This document shows, piece by piece, positions 35,162 to 44,448 of a DNA stretch of 64,000 nucleotides. The DNA is taken from assembly GCA_902768435.1 (NCBI GenBank), contig CACXLJ010000016.1, positions 101,404 through 165,403 of the forward strand, written 5' to 3'. A model generated the notes under the pieces. The model was not told the origin of the DNA. It made no database searches and saw only the letters and a program-made list of their open reading frames with translations. Source of the DNA: an uncultured Bacteroidales bacterium. GTDB lineage: Bacteria; Bacteroidota; Bacteroidia; Bacteroidales; Muribaculaceae. A program made the position numbers and the translations under genes. Positions within the stretch are counted from its first letter, which is position 1; each line of letters starts with the position of its first letter.

Positions 35162-36667
35162 ATGGCAGAACAAGAGAAAAAAGAAAAGAAATTGAAGAAA
35201 TGGCAGAAGTGGGGCATCTTTGGAGCCGCACTGGCCGCCGTCTTCTGTCTGGGGCTTGTGGTGTCGTCGCTCATGGAGCGTCGCGCTGAGGTGGCAAGCG
35301 TGTTCAACAACAAGCGCACCGAGTTCACCGATTCCATCATAGCCCAGAACGAGAAATTCAAAGCCGACTATCCTCGTGAATATGAAACCTGGGCCATGAC
35401 CGAGGACACCAATTTTGTAAGCGAGTTCAACAGTTCGCAAGCCGTGGATGTGCTGGAACAACGTCCTGAAATGGTGATTTTGTGGGCTGGTTATGCTTTC
35501 TCACGCAACTACAATACTCCTCGCGGTCACAAGCACTGCCTCGACGACCTGCGCGAAATTTTGCGCACAGGCAATCCCGGAATTGACGGCGATGCCGACA
35601 TGCAGCCAGGCACCTGCTGGACCTGCAAGGGGCCCGACGTGCCACGCATGATGCGTGAACTGGGCATCGATAAGTTCTATCACAAGCGCTGGAGCGAACT
35701 GGGTCCCGAAATCATGAACACCATTGGCTGCAGCGACTGCCACGATGCCCGCACAATGGACCTGAAACCTGCCCGCCCGGCCCTCTATGAGGCCTGGAAC
35801 CGTCGTGGGCTTGATGTGAAGAAGGCTACGCACCAGGAGATGCGTTCGCTCGTGTGTGCACAATGCCACACCGAGTACTATTTCGACAAGGAGACCGACT
35901 ACCTGATGTTCCCGCAAGACAAAGGCTTGACGCTCGAAGATGCCGAGGCCTACTATGACAGCATTGGTTTCTACGACTACATTCACCCACTCTCGAAAAC
36001 TCCCATTCTCAAGGCTCAGCATCCTGGATATGAAATCTTCATGCAGGGCATTCACGGCCAGCGTGGCGTGAGCTGTGCCGACTGCCACATGCCCTACAAG
36101 AGCGAGGGTGGCGTGAAGTTTACCGACCACCACATCACCTCGCCACTTGCCAAGATCGACCGCACTTGCCAGGTGTGCCACCGCGAAGATGCCGAGGTGC
36201 TGCGTCAGAATGTGTATGAACGCCAGCGCAAGTGCACCGAGGTGCGTGACCGCGCCGAGAAGGAACTGGCGGCTGCCCACATCGAGGCCAAATTTGCCCT
36301 CGACAAGGGTGCAACCGATGCTGAGATGAAACCCGTACAGGATTTGTTGCGCAAGAGCCAGTGGCGTTGGGACTATGCTATTGCCTCGCATGGTGCCACA
36401 TTCCACGCTCCGCAAGAGGTGACTCGCCTGCTATCGCACAGTGTGGACTATGCCCTGCAGGCTCGCCTGCTCATCGGCAAGATTCTTGCCAAGCACGGTT
36501 TCACCGGTGATGTGCCCATGCCCGACATCTCCACCAAGGCAAAGGCTCAGGCATTCATCGGCCTTGACATGAATACACTCAAAGCCAAGAAGAAGAAATT
36601 CCTTGAAACCATTGTTCCCAAGTGGATTAAAGATGCCAAAGCCAAGGGTAAAATCATAGAGGTATGA
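35162..36667 (+). CDS. nrfA: Ammonia-forming cytochrome c nitrite reductase
   Basis: 501 residues with an N-terminal signal/anchor helix (about 18-36). The catalytic haem site is CWTCK at 152-156 with lysine as ligand, and four CxxCH sites follow (CSDCH, CAQCH, CADCH, CQVCH), making the expected five-haem protein. YxxxF/H-type residues around QHPGYEIFMQGIHGQRGVSC supply calcium- and active-site ligands. It reduces nitrite to ammonium with six electrons. Its stop overlaps the start of the next gene (ATGA). Confidence 0.96.
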   Translation: MAEQEKKEKKLKKWQKWGIFGAALAAVFCLGLVVSSLMERRAEVASVFNNKRTEFTDSIIAQNEKFKADYPREYETWAMTEDTNFVSEFNSSQAVDVLEQRPEMVILWAGYAFSRNYNTPRGHKHCLDDLREILRTGNPGIDGDADMQPGTCWTCKGPDVPRMMRELGIDKFYHKRWSELGPEIMNTIGCSDCHDARTMDLKPARPALYEAWNRRGLDVKKATHQEMRSLVCAQCHTEYYFDKETDYLMFPQDKGLTLEDAEAYYDSIGFYDYIHPLSKTPILKAQHPGYEIFMQGIHGQRGVSCADCHMPYKSEGGVKFTDHHITSPLAKIDRTCQVCHREDAEVLRQNVYERQRKCTEVRDRAEKELAAAHIEAKFALDKGATDAEMKPVQDLLRKSQWRWDYAIASHGATFHAPQEVTRLLSHSVDYALQARLLIGKILAKHGFTGDVPMPDISTKAKAQAFIGLDMNTLKAKKKKFLETIVPKWIKDAKAKGKIIEV

Positions 36668-37563
36668 CACGCACCAAGGCTTGGAGCATCAAGCACGGAC
36701 TTTTACTGGGTGGCGGACTGGCACTGGTCGGTCTGCTGCTTCAGTTTTTGCTGGGACCCATCGACTGGCAACTGATTTCATGGCCAGTGAATGTTTACCT
36801 GCTTCTGTTCTTTGTCATGCTTGTTGTGGCATTGCATCTCATGCGAGGCGCTTTCTATCCTGTGCGCTGGCTCACTTCGCTGCCTGCAGCCATAGGTGTA
36901 CTGTTATGGATAACAGCCATCACGCTGGTGATGGGACTGGTCAAACAACTGCCCTCGACGCAGCCACCTGCCGATGCTTTGGGCATCACTCGCATGCTCT
37001 CGTTCTGGCCCTTTGTGCTGCTCTACGGTTGGCTGGCTCTTTCATTGGCGCTTGTGGTGCTGCAAAGGTTGCTGAGCTTCAAGTGGCGCAATGTGCCTTT
37101 CTTGCTGCTACATGGAGGCATACTGGTATCATTGCTCACCGCCACTCTTGGCAGTGCCGATATGCAGCGAATGAAACTTATCACCACTGTTGGAGCAACA
37201 GAGTGGCGGGCCTATAACCAGCAAGAGGAAATGGTGGAACTGCCCATTGCCGTTGAGTTGAACCGCTTTATTATGGAGCAGTATGACGACGGCTCGCCAA
37301 AACGATATGCCTCCGATGTCAATATCTACACAAAGAGCGGCAACAACTTTCATGCTACCGTCGATGTGAACAAACCCATCAAGGTTGATGGCTGGAAGAT
37401 TTATCAGTATGGCTACGATACCGCTGCCGGTCCAGAAAGCCGCATCAGCATCCTGGAACTGGTGAGCGACCCGTGGTTGCCCGCTGTGTATGCTGGCATA
37501 GCCATGATGCTTGCTGGAGCCTTCACGTTATTATTTATCTCTCGCAAAATCAAGGAGGATTGA
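36664..37563 (+). CDS. ResB/Ccs1-like cytochrome c biogenesis protein
   Basis: 299 residues with several membrane segments in the first 165 and a periplasmic soluble part (about 170-265) before a last helix, the layout of ResB/Ccs1. The soluble part contains ELPIAVELNRFIMEQYDDGSPKRYASDVNIY and VNKPIKVDGWKIYQYGYD, typical of ResB-like domains. It works with CcsA to deliver and attach haem to apocytochromes. It overlaps nrfA by 4 bp and is shorter than proteobacterial ResB, as is usual in this order. Confidence 0.87.
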   Translation: MTRTKAWSIKHGLLLGGGLALVGLLLQFLLGPIDWQLISWPVNVYLLLFFVMLVVALHLMRGAFYPVRWLTSLPAAIGVLLWITAITLVMGLVKQLPSTQPPADALGITRMLSFWPFVLLYGWLALSLALVVLQRLLSFKWRNVPFLLLHGGILVSLLTATLGSADMQRMKLITTVGATEWRAYNQQEEMVELPIAVELNRFIMEQYDDGSPKRYASDVNIYTKSGNNFHATVDVNKPIKVDGWKIYQYGYDTAAGPESRISILELVSDPWLPAVYAGIAMMLAGAFTLLFISRKIKED

Positions 37564-37567
37564 CATT

Positions 37568-38359
37568 ATGGACTGGAATCATTTCATCATATATGCCTTT
37601 GCAGCCATCGTTTGCTGGATAGCAGGTGCTGTGCTGGCGTGGAAGTCCTCGAGAAGGCTATGGCCTAATGTGCTCACCCTGCTGGGACTTGGCATTTTCT
37701 TTTCATTCATCGTGGGCATGTGGGTGTCGCTGGAACGGCCGCCACTGCGCACTATGGGCGAGACGCGCCTGTGGTATTCTTTCTTCCTGCCTATGGTGGG
37801 GCTGGTGGTATACAACCGTTGGCGCTACAAGTGGATTCTTTCGTTCAGCACGCTCATGGCGGTTGTTTTTATCTGCATCAACATTTTCAAACCCGAAATA
37901 CACAACAAGACACTCATGCCGGCTTTGCAGAGCGCATGGTTTGCGCCTCATGTCATTGTCTACATGTTTGCCTACGCTCTGCTCGGCGCAGCTTTTGTCA
38001 TGGTCCTCTATTTGCTCTTGCGCAAGAGCAAACCGATAACGGCTCAAGAGATGGACATGACCGACAATCTGGTGCGCGTGGGTTTGGCATTTATGACCTT
38101 TGGCATGCTATTCGGAGCCTTGTGGGCCAAGGAGGCATGGGGACATTACTGGGCTTGGGATCCCAAAGAGACATGGGCCGCCATCACCTGGATGGCCTAT
38201 CTGGCCTACCTGCATTACCGCCATTATGCACCAAGCAAGGTGCGGCCGGCATTAATACTCCTGATCGTATGCTTTGTTTTCCTGCAAATGTGCTGGTGGG
38301 GCATCAACTATCTGCCCTCGGCGCAGGGCAGCAGCGTCCACACCTATAGCCTCAACTAA
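37568..38359 (+). CDS. ccsA: Cytochrome c assembly protein CcsA
   Basis: 263 residues from the ATG at 37568 (a longer frame overlapping the previous gene is rejected). The haem-handling motif WGHYWAWDPKETWA is the WWD signature, with conserved histidines in APHVIVYMFAYALLG and the C-terminal WWGINYLPS-SSVHTYS stretch. With the ResB-like protein it forms the system II haem lyase. Its place after nrfHA suggests assembly of these multihaem cytochromes. Confidence 0.93.
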   Translation: MDWNHFIIYAFAAIVCWIAGAVLAWKSSRRLWPNVLTLLGLGIFFSFIVGMWVSLERPPLRTMGETRLWYSFFLPMVGLVVYNRWRYKWILSFSTLMAVVFICINIFKPEIHNKTLMPALQSAWFAPHVIVYMFAYALLGAAFVMVLYLLLRKSKPITAQEMDMTDNLVRVGLAFMTFGMLFGALWAKEAWGHYWAWDPKETWAAITWMAYLAYLHYRHYAPSKVRPALILLIVCFVFLQMCWWGINYLPSAQGSSVHTYSLN

Positions 38360-38434
38360 CCTTGTCGAGCTCCCTGCGCGCGCAAGCAAGACTCATTGGC
38401 AACAGTTGCACCATCGGGGAGAGAGGAAACAAAT

Positions 38435-39541
38435 CTATAAGTTTGCTATTAATTGAAGGCTGTTTTGACTTTCGGCTTGCAGTTGTTCTATTGCGAGCCT
38501 TCTTTCGTTTAACAATGCTTGATCGATGGGTGTTTCCATCAACTGATGAATCGCATCGGCAATTTGCTGAGGCGTCTCGGCTTGTGTGCAAAAAGTTCCC
38601 AACTGGTGCCCGTGGAGCATGTCTTTGTTGGCGATGATGTGCCCGCAACTGCGGGTAAGCGTATTGAGCAGCTTCAGTTTGATTCCTGTGGGTTGGAATG
38701 TGAGCATGAGGTGAATTCTTGCCCTGCACAACAGGTCGTCGAGTTGCTTGTCGGTCGGGTTAGGCACAATCTCGACATTGTCACAAACCTTTTTGAGGTT
38801 GGGATTGCGGCCGGCAATGACAAAGCGCACATCAGGGCAGAGTGGTGCGACCTGTTGCATGATGAAGAGTGCCACCCTGTGATTCTCATTTACCGACAAA
38901 TTGCCGTGATACAGCACAAAAGGCTCAGTATCGCCGACCATTGACGGCATAGTTGCATCGAAAAAGCAGGGAAGGGTTTTCACATTCATTTCAGGAAACC
39001 GTTCCTGCAACGATTGCTTGTCGGCATCGGTAATTGCATAAACTAACGAGGTATGCTGCAGGCGCGACTCAAAGGCCTTCAGTTTCATGCTCTCGATGCG
39101 ATAATAAACGGCTTTCCACCTCCATCCTGCTTGCCTTGACAAGGCTCTATAATACTCGTGCTCAATGTTGTGCATGCGCACAACTTTAACCCTGCTGGCC
39201 AACGCGGGATGATCTAACAATAGGCATGTGTGCAAACCCTCGAAGAGAATGGGGGCATCGTCGACCAATAAGTTCTGTAACAATGTCTCATCGTCACGAG
39301 ATTGCACAATGTAAGGCAGGCGCGATAGTTGGGCTCGCCATCCGGTGCGACGGCGATAGCATATCACATTGTCGCATACATGTTCGAGTTCAGGCAATAT
39401 TTCACGCCCATCATAGGCATAGGTGTGCAAGGTGACTTCATAGCCAGCTTTGCGCAAAGCCACAAGCTTATAATACACATCAATCACTCCGCCATAGTCG
39501 GCAGGAAAAGGAACCTGAAAACTAACTACATGCAACTTCAT
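38435..39541 (-). CDS. Glycosyltransferase, GT-B fold, family 4-like
   Basis: 368 residues starting MKLHVVSFQVPFPADYGGVIDVYYKLVAL, a normal GT4-type N terminus with the acceptor-domain GG loop. The donor domain has VLYHGNLSVNENHRVALFI, FVIAGRNPN and IHLMLTFQPTGIKLKLLNTL, where a family-4 enzyme has its nucleotide-sugar loop. An in-frame ATG 12 codons upstream is less likely. The sugar and acceptor are unknown. It converges with ccsA and is divergent from kdsA. Confidence 0.85.
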   Translation of the reverse strand: MKLHVVSFQVPFPADYGGVIDVYYKLVALRKAGYEVTLHTYAYDGREILPELEHVCDNVICYRRRTGWRAQLSRLPYIVQSRDDETLLQNLLVDDAPILFEGLHTCLLLDHPALASRVKVVRMHNIEHEYYRALSRQAGWRWKAVYYRIESMKLKAFESRLQHTSLVYAITDADKQSLQERFPEMNVKTLPCFFDATMPSMVGDTEPFVLYHGNLSVNENHRVALFIMQQVAPLCPDVRFVIAGRNPNLKKVCDNVEIVPNPTDKQLDDLLCRARIHLMLTFQPTGIKLKLLNTLTRSCGHIIANKDMLHGHQLGTFCTQAETPQQIADAIHQLMETPIDQALLNERRLAIEQLQAESQNSLQLIANL

Positions 39542-39576
39542 GATGCAAACAATGAAAAAATGATAACTATGCAGCA

Positions 39577-39584
39577 CAAAGTTA
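39577..39584 (-). promoter_or_regulatory. Promoter -7 element for the glycosyltransferase gene
   Basis: On the minus strand TAACTTTG, a match to TAnnTTTG, 35 bp from the start codon. The best TTG lies 24 bp further upstream. Confidence 0.5.
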
Positions 39585-39759
39585 AGTAAATTTTCTTAGA
39601 GTGGTGCACAATTTACAAAAATAATGACGGTAACGGCATTTTCGCTGGCAGCATAAAGACGGGGGTGGGGATGGTAAAACATTCGCCATTTATATATAAA
39701 TAGAGGAATAAATGAGATTTTTTTAGGTGAAAGAGTGTGGCGGTGTCGCAGATTATTAC

Positions 39760-39767
39760 TAATTTTG
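39760..39767 (+). promoter_or_regulatory. Promoter -7 element for the kdsA operon
   Basis: TAATTTTG matches TAnnTTTG, 57 bp before the chosen kdsA start; the -33 element is not obvious. Confidence 0.55.
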
Positions 39768-39824
39768 CACTTTCATGACTAATTGTAACAACTTGATGAG
39801 AGCATCATAATTGTGACTGATTCT

Positions 39825-40619
39825 ATGATTGAAAATAAGTTTAAGCTGCTTGCCGGTCCCTGCGTCATTGAGTCGGAGGAGAATGTGCTTTTCCATGCCG
39901 AGTCGCTGAAGCGCATTGTGGAGAAGTTTGACATTGACTTCTATTTCAAGGCATCGTGGGACAAGGCAAACCGCACCAAGGCCACCAACTACCGCGGTCC
40001 GGGTCTTGAGGAAGGCTTGCGCATCCTCGAGAAGGCGAAGACCGAGGTGGGAGTGAAGATTGTGACCGACATACACGAACCCAGCCAGGCCGCTCCTGTG
40101 GCTCAGGTGGCCGACATCATTCAGATACCAGCATTCCTGTGCCGCCAGACCGACTTGCTCAAGGCTGCTGCCGAAACGGGCAAGATTGTGAACATCAAGA
40201 AGGCTCAGTTCTCGAGTCCCGAGGAGATGGCCAATGTGGTGAGCAAGATGGAATACTTCGGTTGCAAGCAGTTCATGCTTTGCGAGCGCGGCAACTGTTT
40301 TGGCTACAACAATCTGGTGGTTGACATGGCTGGTCTTGTGCGTCTGTCGCGCCTGGGCTGCCCGGTGCTGTTTGATGCCACTCACAGCGTGCAGATTAGC
40401 GGCGGCGCGCTTGACCACGGTAACAGTGGCAAGAGCGAGTTTGTGCCTTATCTGGCCAAGGCTGCAGTGGCCACGGGTGTGCTTTCGGGCTTGTTCATGG
40501 AAGTGCACAACGACCCTGCATCGGCTCTGTGCGACGGCAGCTGCATGCTGCGACTCGACCGCACCGAGGCCTTGCTCGACCAACTCATGAGAATCAGAGC
40601 AATAGCACAAGAATCATAA
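39825..40619 (+). CDS. kdsA: 3-deoxy-8-phosphooctulonate synthase
   Basis: About 264 residues. FKLLAGPCVIESEE is the family N terminus; FKASWDKANRTKATNYRGPG, VTDIHEP, QIPAFLCRQTDLL, NIKKAQF, ERGNCFGYNNLVVDM and FDATHSVQ follow, all expected for KDO-8-phosphate synthase. It condenses PEP with arabinose 5-phosphate (EC 2.5.1.55) in lipopolysaccharide core synthesis. I prefer ATG 39825; an in-frame GTG at 39813 would add four residues. The sequence FDATHS and Cys in ERGNCFG suit either metal class and are not decisive. Confidence 0.95.
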   Translation: MIENKFKLLAGPCVIESEENVLFHAESLKRIVEKFDIDFYFKASWDKANRTKATNYRGPGLEEGLRILEKAKTEVGVKIVTDIHEPSQAAPVAQVADIIQIPAFLCRQTDLLKAAAETGKIVNIKKAQFSSPEEMANVVSKMEYFGCKQFMLCERGNCFGYNNLVVDMAGLVRLSRLGCPVLFDATHSVQISGGALDHGNSGKSEFVPYLAKAAVATGVLSGLFMEVHNDPASALCDGSCMLRLDRTEALLDQLMRIRAIAQES

Positions 40620-40631
40620 GACAACGGAGAC

Positions 40632-41534
40632 ATGCTCATACTGAAGCGAATAACGCATAACACCATTTGGGGAGGTCCCAAAATTAGCCGTTACACGGGT
40701 GTCGAAGGCGATAGCATCGGTCACCTGTACTCGGTATATTGCCGCGAAGGCATCTCTAACGAGGTGCTGAACGGCGAGTGGAAGGGCCGTTGCCTGAACG
40801 AGGTGTTCCCACTCTTCAAGGGTGAGTTCGGAATGTCGCAGTATGAGTATTTCCCACTCACCCTGGCCTTGACCGAGGCTAACGAGAACCTGAGCATTCA
40901 GGTGCATCCCGACGATGCTGCTGCCAATGCACTCGAGCACAAAGCCCGTGGCAAGCGGGAGTCGTGGTACTTTATCGAGGCACCCACATCGGGCACCATC
41001 ATCAACGGCTGCACTTGTCGCGACGAGGCTCAGGAGGCGCAGATGATAGCCCGTGGCGAGTTTATGGTCATGGCCGACACGCTGCCTGTGCAGGTGGGCG
41101 ACTATGTGTTTGTGGAGCCTGGCACCCTGCATGCCATCACGGCAGGCAGCCTGGTGTTTGAGATTGAGGAGGGTGCCGACTTCACCTATCGCTTCTATGA
41201 CTACGACCGCGTCGATGCCCAAGGCAACAAGCGCGAACTGCATGTGAAGAAGGCCACCGAGGCCTTGCGCCTGGGCCTGAAGTCGGTAGTGAAGACTTAT
41301 GACGGAAAAGAAATTCAAGAAAAAACATATACAACAAAACTGATTAACGACACACCGGCGTATGCCAACGAGAGTGGCACGCTCGAGTGTTTCACCTTTG
41401 TGAAAGGAGCCTTGAACTGCGACGGCATCGAGGTGGCTCCGGGGTCTACCATATTGCTGTGGCCTGGCGAGCAGCTCGACACGAGTGGCGTGGAACTGGC
41501 TTTTGTCTCAAAAATGCGGGAGGACTGCTTATGA
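40632..41534 (+). CDS. manA: Mannose-6-phosphate isomerase, type I
   Basis: 300 residues, cupin fold. Zn ligands are visible: QVHPDD (Gln and His), KRESWYFIE (Glu) and EPGTLHAI (His). It interconverts mannose 6-phosphate and fructose 6-phosphate (EC 5.3.1.8), supplying GDP-mannose precursors for envelope glycans. It starts 12 bases after kdsA and overlaps the next gene by 4 bp (ATGA), so it is part of the KDO operon. Confidence 0.9.
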   Translation: MLILKRITHNTIWGGPKISRYTGVEGDSIGHLYSVYCREGISNEVLNGEWKGRCLNEVFPLFKGEFGMSQYEYFPLTLALTEANENLSIQVHPDDAAANALEHKARGKRESWYFIEAPTSGTIINGCTCRDEAQEAQMIARGEFMVMADTLPVQVGDYVFVEPGTLHAITAGSLVFEIEEGADFTYRFYDYDRVDAQGNKRELHVKKATEALRLGLKSVVKTYDGKEIQEKTYTTKLINDTPAYANESGTLECFTFVKGALNCDGIEVAPGSTILLWPGEQLDTSGVELAFVSKMREDCL

Positions 41535-42184
41535 TATATTCACCATCATTAATGTGTGGCGATTTCGACAACCTCAAGGAAGAGGTGAAGAATCTGGAGG
41601 CTGCCGGTGCTAACCGGTTGCACCTGGATGTGATGGACGGGCAATATGTGCCCAATTTCGCTCTGGGACTGGGCGATGTGAAGTCGATATGCAAGAATAC
41701 CATTCTGCCCACCGAACTCCACATGATGATTCAGGAACCAGGCCGATACATCAAGCTCTTTGCCGATGCTGGCGTGGACATTTTCTATTTCCATCCCAAC
41801 ACCGACAGCGACCCTATGGGCGTTGTGCAGAAAATCAGGGATGCGGGCAAGAGTCCCGGTATCGTTATCAATCCCGAGACTGCCATCGAGAGCTTGCGTG
41901 AGTTCTACTATATGGTAGACCATGTGCTGGTGATGGGCGTCAAGCCCGGCAATGCCGGCAGCATCTATCTGACGCATGTCGACAAGAAGATTGAGCGCCT
42001 CATTGAACTGCGAGGCAACAGCGAGTGGGAAATCATGGTTGACGGAGCCTGCTCGGTCGACCGCATGAAGCGCTGGAGCCAGCAGGGCGTCGACGGCTTT
42101 GTGCTGGGAACCTCGGCACTGTTTGGCCGCCCCGATTCGTACAAGAACATTATGGACAAAATCCGTCAGGAGTGCGGCGAATAA
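41531..42184 (+). CDS. Ribulose-phosphate 3-epimerase-like protein, substrate uncertain
   Basis: 217 residues, TIM-barrel epimerase fold. Catalytic and metal positions are seen in HLDVMDGQYVPN (His31, Asp33) and ELHMMI (His64), and IMVDGACSVD carries the second Asp. The usual MxVxPGFxGQ phosphate-side loop is replaced by MGVKPGNAGSIY, so it is divergent from ordinary Rpe and may be an allulose-6-phosphate or other ketose-phosphate epimerase. The frame extends upstream but the ATG at 41531 overlaps the manA stop, typical of translational coupling. It lies between manA and kdsC. Confidence 0.75.
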   Translation: MIYSPSLMCGDFDNLKEEVKNLEAAGANRLHLDVMDGQYVPNFALGLGDVKSICKNTILPTELHMMIQEPGRYIKLFADAGVDIFYFHPNTDSDPMGVVQKIRDAGKSPGIVINPETAIESLREFYYMVDHVLVMGVKPGNAGSIYLTHVDKKIERLIELRGNSEWEIMVDGACSVDRMKRWSQQGVDGFVLGTSALFGRPDSYKNIMDKIRQECGE

Positions 42185-42188
42185 AGTT

Positions 42189-42671
42189 ATGGGCAGCGTG
42201 ATTAAACTTCTGGTAATGGATGTTGACGGCACCCTCACCGACGGCAAGATCAACATGGGTCCCGATGGTGAGCTTTTCAAGTCGTTCAACATTCGCGACG
42301 GCTACGGCATCAACGAGATGCTGCCGGCTCATGGCATAGTTCCCGCCATCATCACTGGCCGCACCTCGCAGATTGTGGCTAACCGCGCTGCCGAACTCCA
42401 TATCACAGAACTGTATCAGGGCAAGCACGACAAGCTCGACACGCTCAAAGCCCTGATGGACAAATATCACTGTACGCGTGAGAATGTGGCCTACATTGGC
42501 GACGATATCCTCGACATCGTGTGCATGCGCGAGTGCGCCCTGGTGGGTTGCCCTGCCGATGCCTGCCGCGAGGTGAAGGAACTGTCGCACTACATTTGCG
42601 ACGCTAAGGGCGGTGACGGTGCCGTGCGCGAGTTCATCGAGTTTGTGATTGATCGCAACCAAAGCCTATAG
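42189..42671 (+). CDS. kdsC: KDO-8-phosphate phosphatase
   Basis: 160 residues of the cap-less HAD family. MDVDGTLTDG has the nucleophile Asp11 and acid/base Asp13, followed by FNIRDGYGI, ITGRTS and YIGDDILDIVCM (motif 4). It removes phosphate from KDO-8-P made by KdsA (EC 3.1.3.45). I use the ATG at 42189, 5 bases after the previous stop, since earlier in-frame codons lie inside that gene. Confidence 0.94.
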   Translation: MGSVIKLLVMDVDGTLTDGKINMGPDGELFKSFNIRDGYGINEMLPAHGIVPAIITGRTSQIVANRAAELHITELYQGKHDKLDTLKALMDKYHCTRENVAYIGDDILDIVCMRECALVGCPADACREVKELSHYICDAKGGDGAVREFIEFVIDRNQSL

Positions 42672-42682
42672 TTTTTCATGAA

Positions 42683-44323
42683 ATGATTCACCGGTTTGAG
42701 AACGGGGAGTTGAACGAAGTGCTGGTGTCGAATGCGCTCCCGGCACAGTTCACTTTCCCGTTTTGCTATGTTCCGCACCCGCTATGCAAGGCGGCTGCGG
42801 CGCAGGTGATGCGTTATGTGGAGAGCCGAGGCGAGTGGACTGCCGAATTGCGTGCGGGCAAGATGCTGGGCGTGCTGGTGGTGCGTGACACCGAGGGGCA
42901 GTTGGGTTTTCTTGCGGCCTTTTCGGGCAATCTGGCCGGTGCTGTGCAGCACAGCTATTTCGTGCCTCCCGTCTATGACCTGCTGCAGCCCGATGGCGAA
43001 TTCAAACGGGGCGAACGCGCAATTACCGATATCAATCACCAGATAGCCGCTCTTGAGGCCGATGACTCGCTGAACGATTTGCGAGCCGATATGGAAAGAC
43101 TGTGCCACGACCGCGATGCCGAACTGGAGGCTTACAGGCAAATGATGGCGCAGAGCAAACAGCACCGCGACGCGGCAAGGGCATCGGGGACACTCACGGC
43201 CGAGGAGCAGCAGCAACTTGTTGCCCAGAGCCAGTTTCAGAAAGCCGAGATCAAACGCATGAACCGCCGATGGCAGGAACGCATGGCACAGGTGCAGCGG
43301 CAACTCGACGACAAACTGATGTGTATCGATGCTCTCAAGCAAGAGCGCAAAGCCATGAGCGAGGCGTTGCAGGAGCGCATCTTCAGACTCTTTGTGGTGC
43401 GCAATGCCCGAGGCGAGAGCCTTGACTTGATTGAGGTGTTTAACCGCTACTATGGCGAGGATGCCGGGGTGATGCCGCCGGCTGGGGCAGGGGAGTGCTG
43501 CGGGCCGCGACTGCTGCAATGCGCCTACCTGAACGCTCTCACGCCCTTGTGCATGGCCGAGTTCTGGTATGGCAATTCGCCCGTGGGCGAGGTTCGTCAT
43601 CATGGCCAATTCTATCCCGCCTGCAGCAGCAAATGCAAACCCATACTCACCTTCATGCTTCAAGGGCTTGATGTGGAACCTAATCCGCTCGAAACAGCCT
43701 CATCGGCACCCATCAAGGTGCTTTATGAAGACGACTGGCTCGTGGCTGTCGACAAACCCGCAGGCATGCTCTCGGCTCCTGGTAAACTGGATGTGGAATC
43801 GTTGCCGCAGTTGCTTATGCGTGAGCGTCCAGGCGAGCAGTTGCATGTGGTGCATCGGCTGGATATGGCCACTTCGGGCGTGCTGCTGCTGGCTAAATCG
43901 ATGGAAATGTGCATAACGCTGCAACGCATGTTTGCGGCACGCCAGGTGAGCAAGTGCTATGTGGCTTGGCTGCAGGGCAATGTGGCAAGCGATGCGGGCA
44001 CCATCATCCTGCCGTTGCGTCCCGACTTTGACCATCGGCCTTTTCAGGTGGTGGATGAGGCGCAAGGCAAGGAGGCAATTACCCGATATGAGGTGGTGGA
44101 GCGCCGTGATGGGCTCACGCGTGTACGGTTCTATCCACTCACGGGCCGCACCCATCAGTTGCGTGTGCACGCCGCCCACCGTTGCGGCCTGAATGCACCC
44201 ATTGTGGGTGACACACTCTATGGCACACCAGGGGAACGCCTCATGCTGCATGCGCAAAGCCTCACTTTCACGCACCCCGTCACTGCTCATCGCATCACCA
44301 TCACTGCTCCCGTTCCGTTCTGA
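42683..44323 (+). CDS. RluA-family pseudouridine synthase with long N-terminal extension
   Basis: 546 residues, about twice the length of ordinary RluA. The C-terminal about 200 residues are the pseudouridine synthase core with IKVLYEDDWLVAVDKPAGML, HRLDMATSG (catalytic Asp394), LTGRTHQLRVH and GDTLYG. The first 340 residues include a long charged helical, probably coiled-coil, segment (about 115-230: RADMERLCHDRDAELEAYRQ and following) and a Cys-containing region of unknown role. Such long forms occur in Bacteroidota. It would modify uridine in rRNA or tRNA; the site is not predictable. It is 11 bases downstream of kdsC. Confidence 0.9.
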   Translation: MIHRFENGELNEVLVSNALPAQFTFPFCYVPHPLCKAAAAQVMRYVESRGEWTAELRAGKMLGVLVVRDTEGQLGFLAAFSGNLAGAVQHSYFVPPVYDLLQPDGEFKRGERAITDINHQIAALEADDSLNDLRADMERLCHDRDAELEAYRQMMAQSKQHRDAARASGTLTAEEQQQLVAQSQFQKAEIKRMNRRWQERMAQVQRQLDDKLMCIDALKQERKAMSEALQERIFRLFVVRNARGESLDLIEVFNRYYGEDAGVMPPAGAGECCGPRLLQCAYLNALTPLCMAEFWYGNSPVGEVRHHGQFYPACSSKCKPILTFMLQGLDVEPNPLETASSAPIKVLYEDDWLVAVDKPAGMLSAPGKLDVESLPQLLMRERPGEQLHVVHRLDMATSGVLLLAKSMEMCITLQRMFAARQVSKCYVAWLQGNVASDAGTIILPLRPDFDHRPFQVVDEAQGKEAITRYEVVERRDGLTRVRFYPLTGRTHQLRVHAAHRCGLNAPIVGDTLYGTPGERLMLHAQSLTFTHPVTAHRITITAPVPF

Positions 44324-44389
44324 TGCCACAGCCATTGAGTGTGGTTGATGTTTGTTAACACATTGAAAATCAGCAATATAAAATGGAAA

Positions 44390-44415
44390 AACCGGTCACT
44401 TGAGGATGACCGGTT
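44390..44415. terminator. Bidirectional terminator between rluA-like gene and DUF4923 gene
   Basis: AACCGGTCA / TGACCGGTT, a perfect 9-bp stem with an 8-nt loop; TCTTGTTTTT follows on the plus strand and a T-rich tract on the minus strand. Confidence 0.85.
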
Positions 44416-44448
44416 GTCTTGTTTTTACCTAAATGGAAGTGTTGGCAA

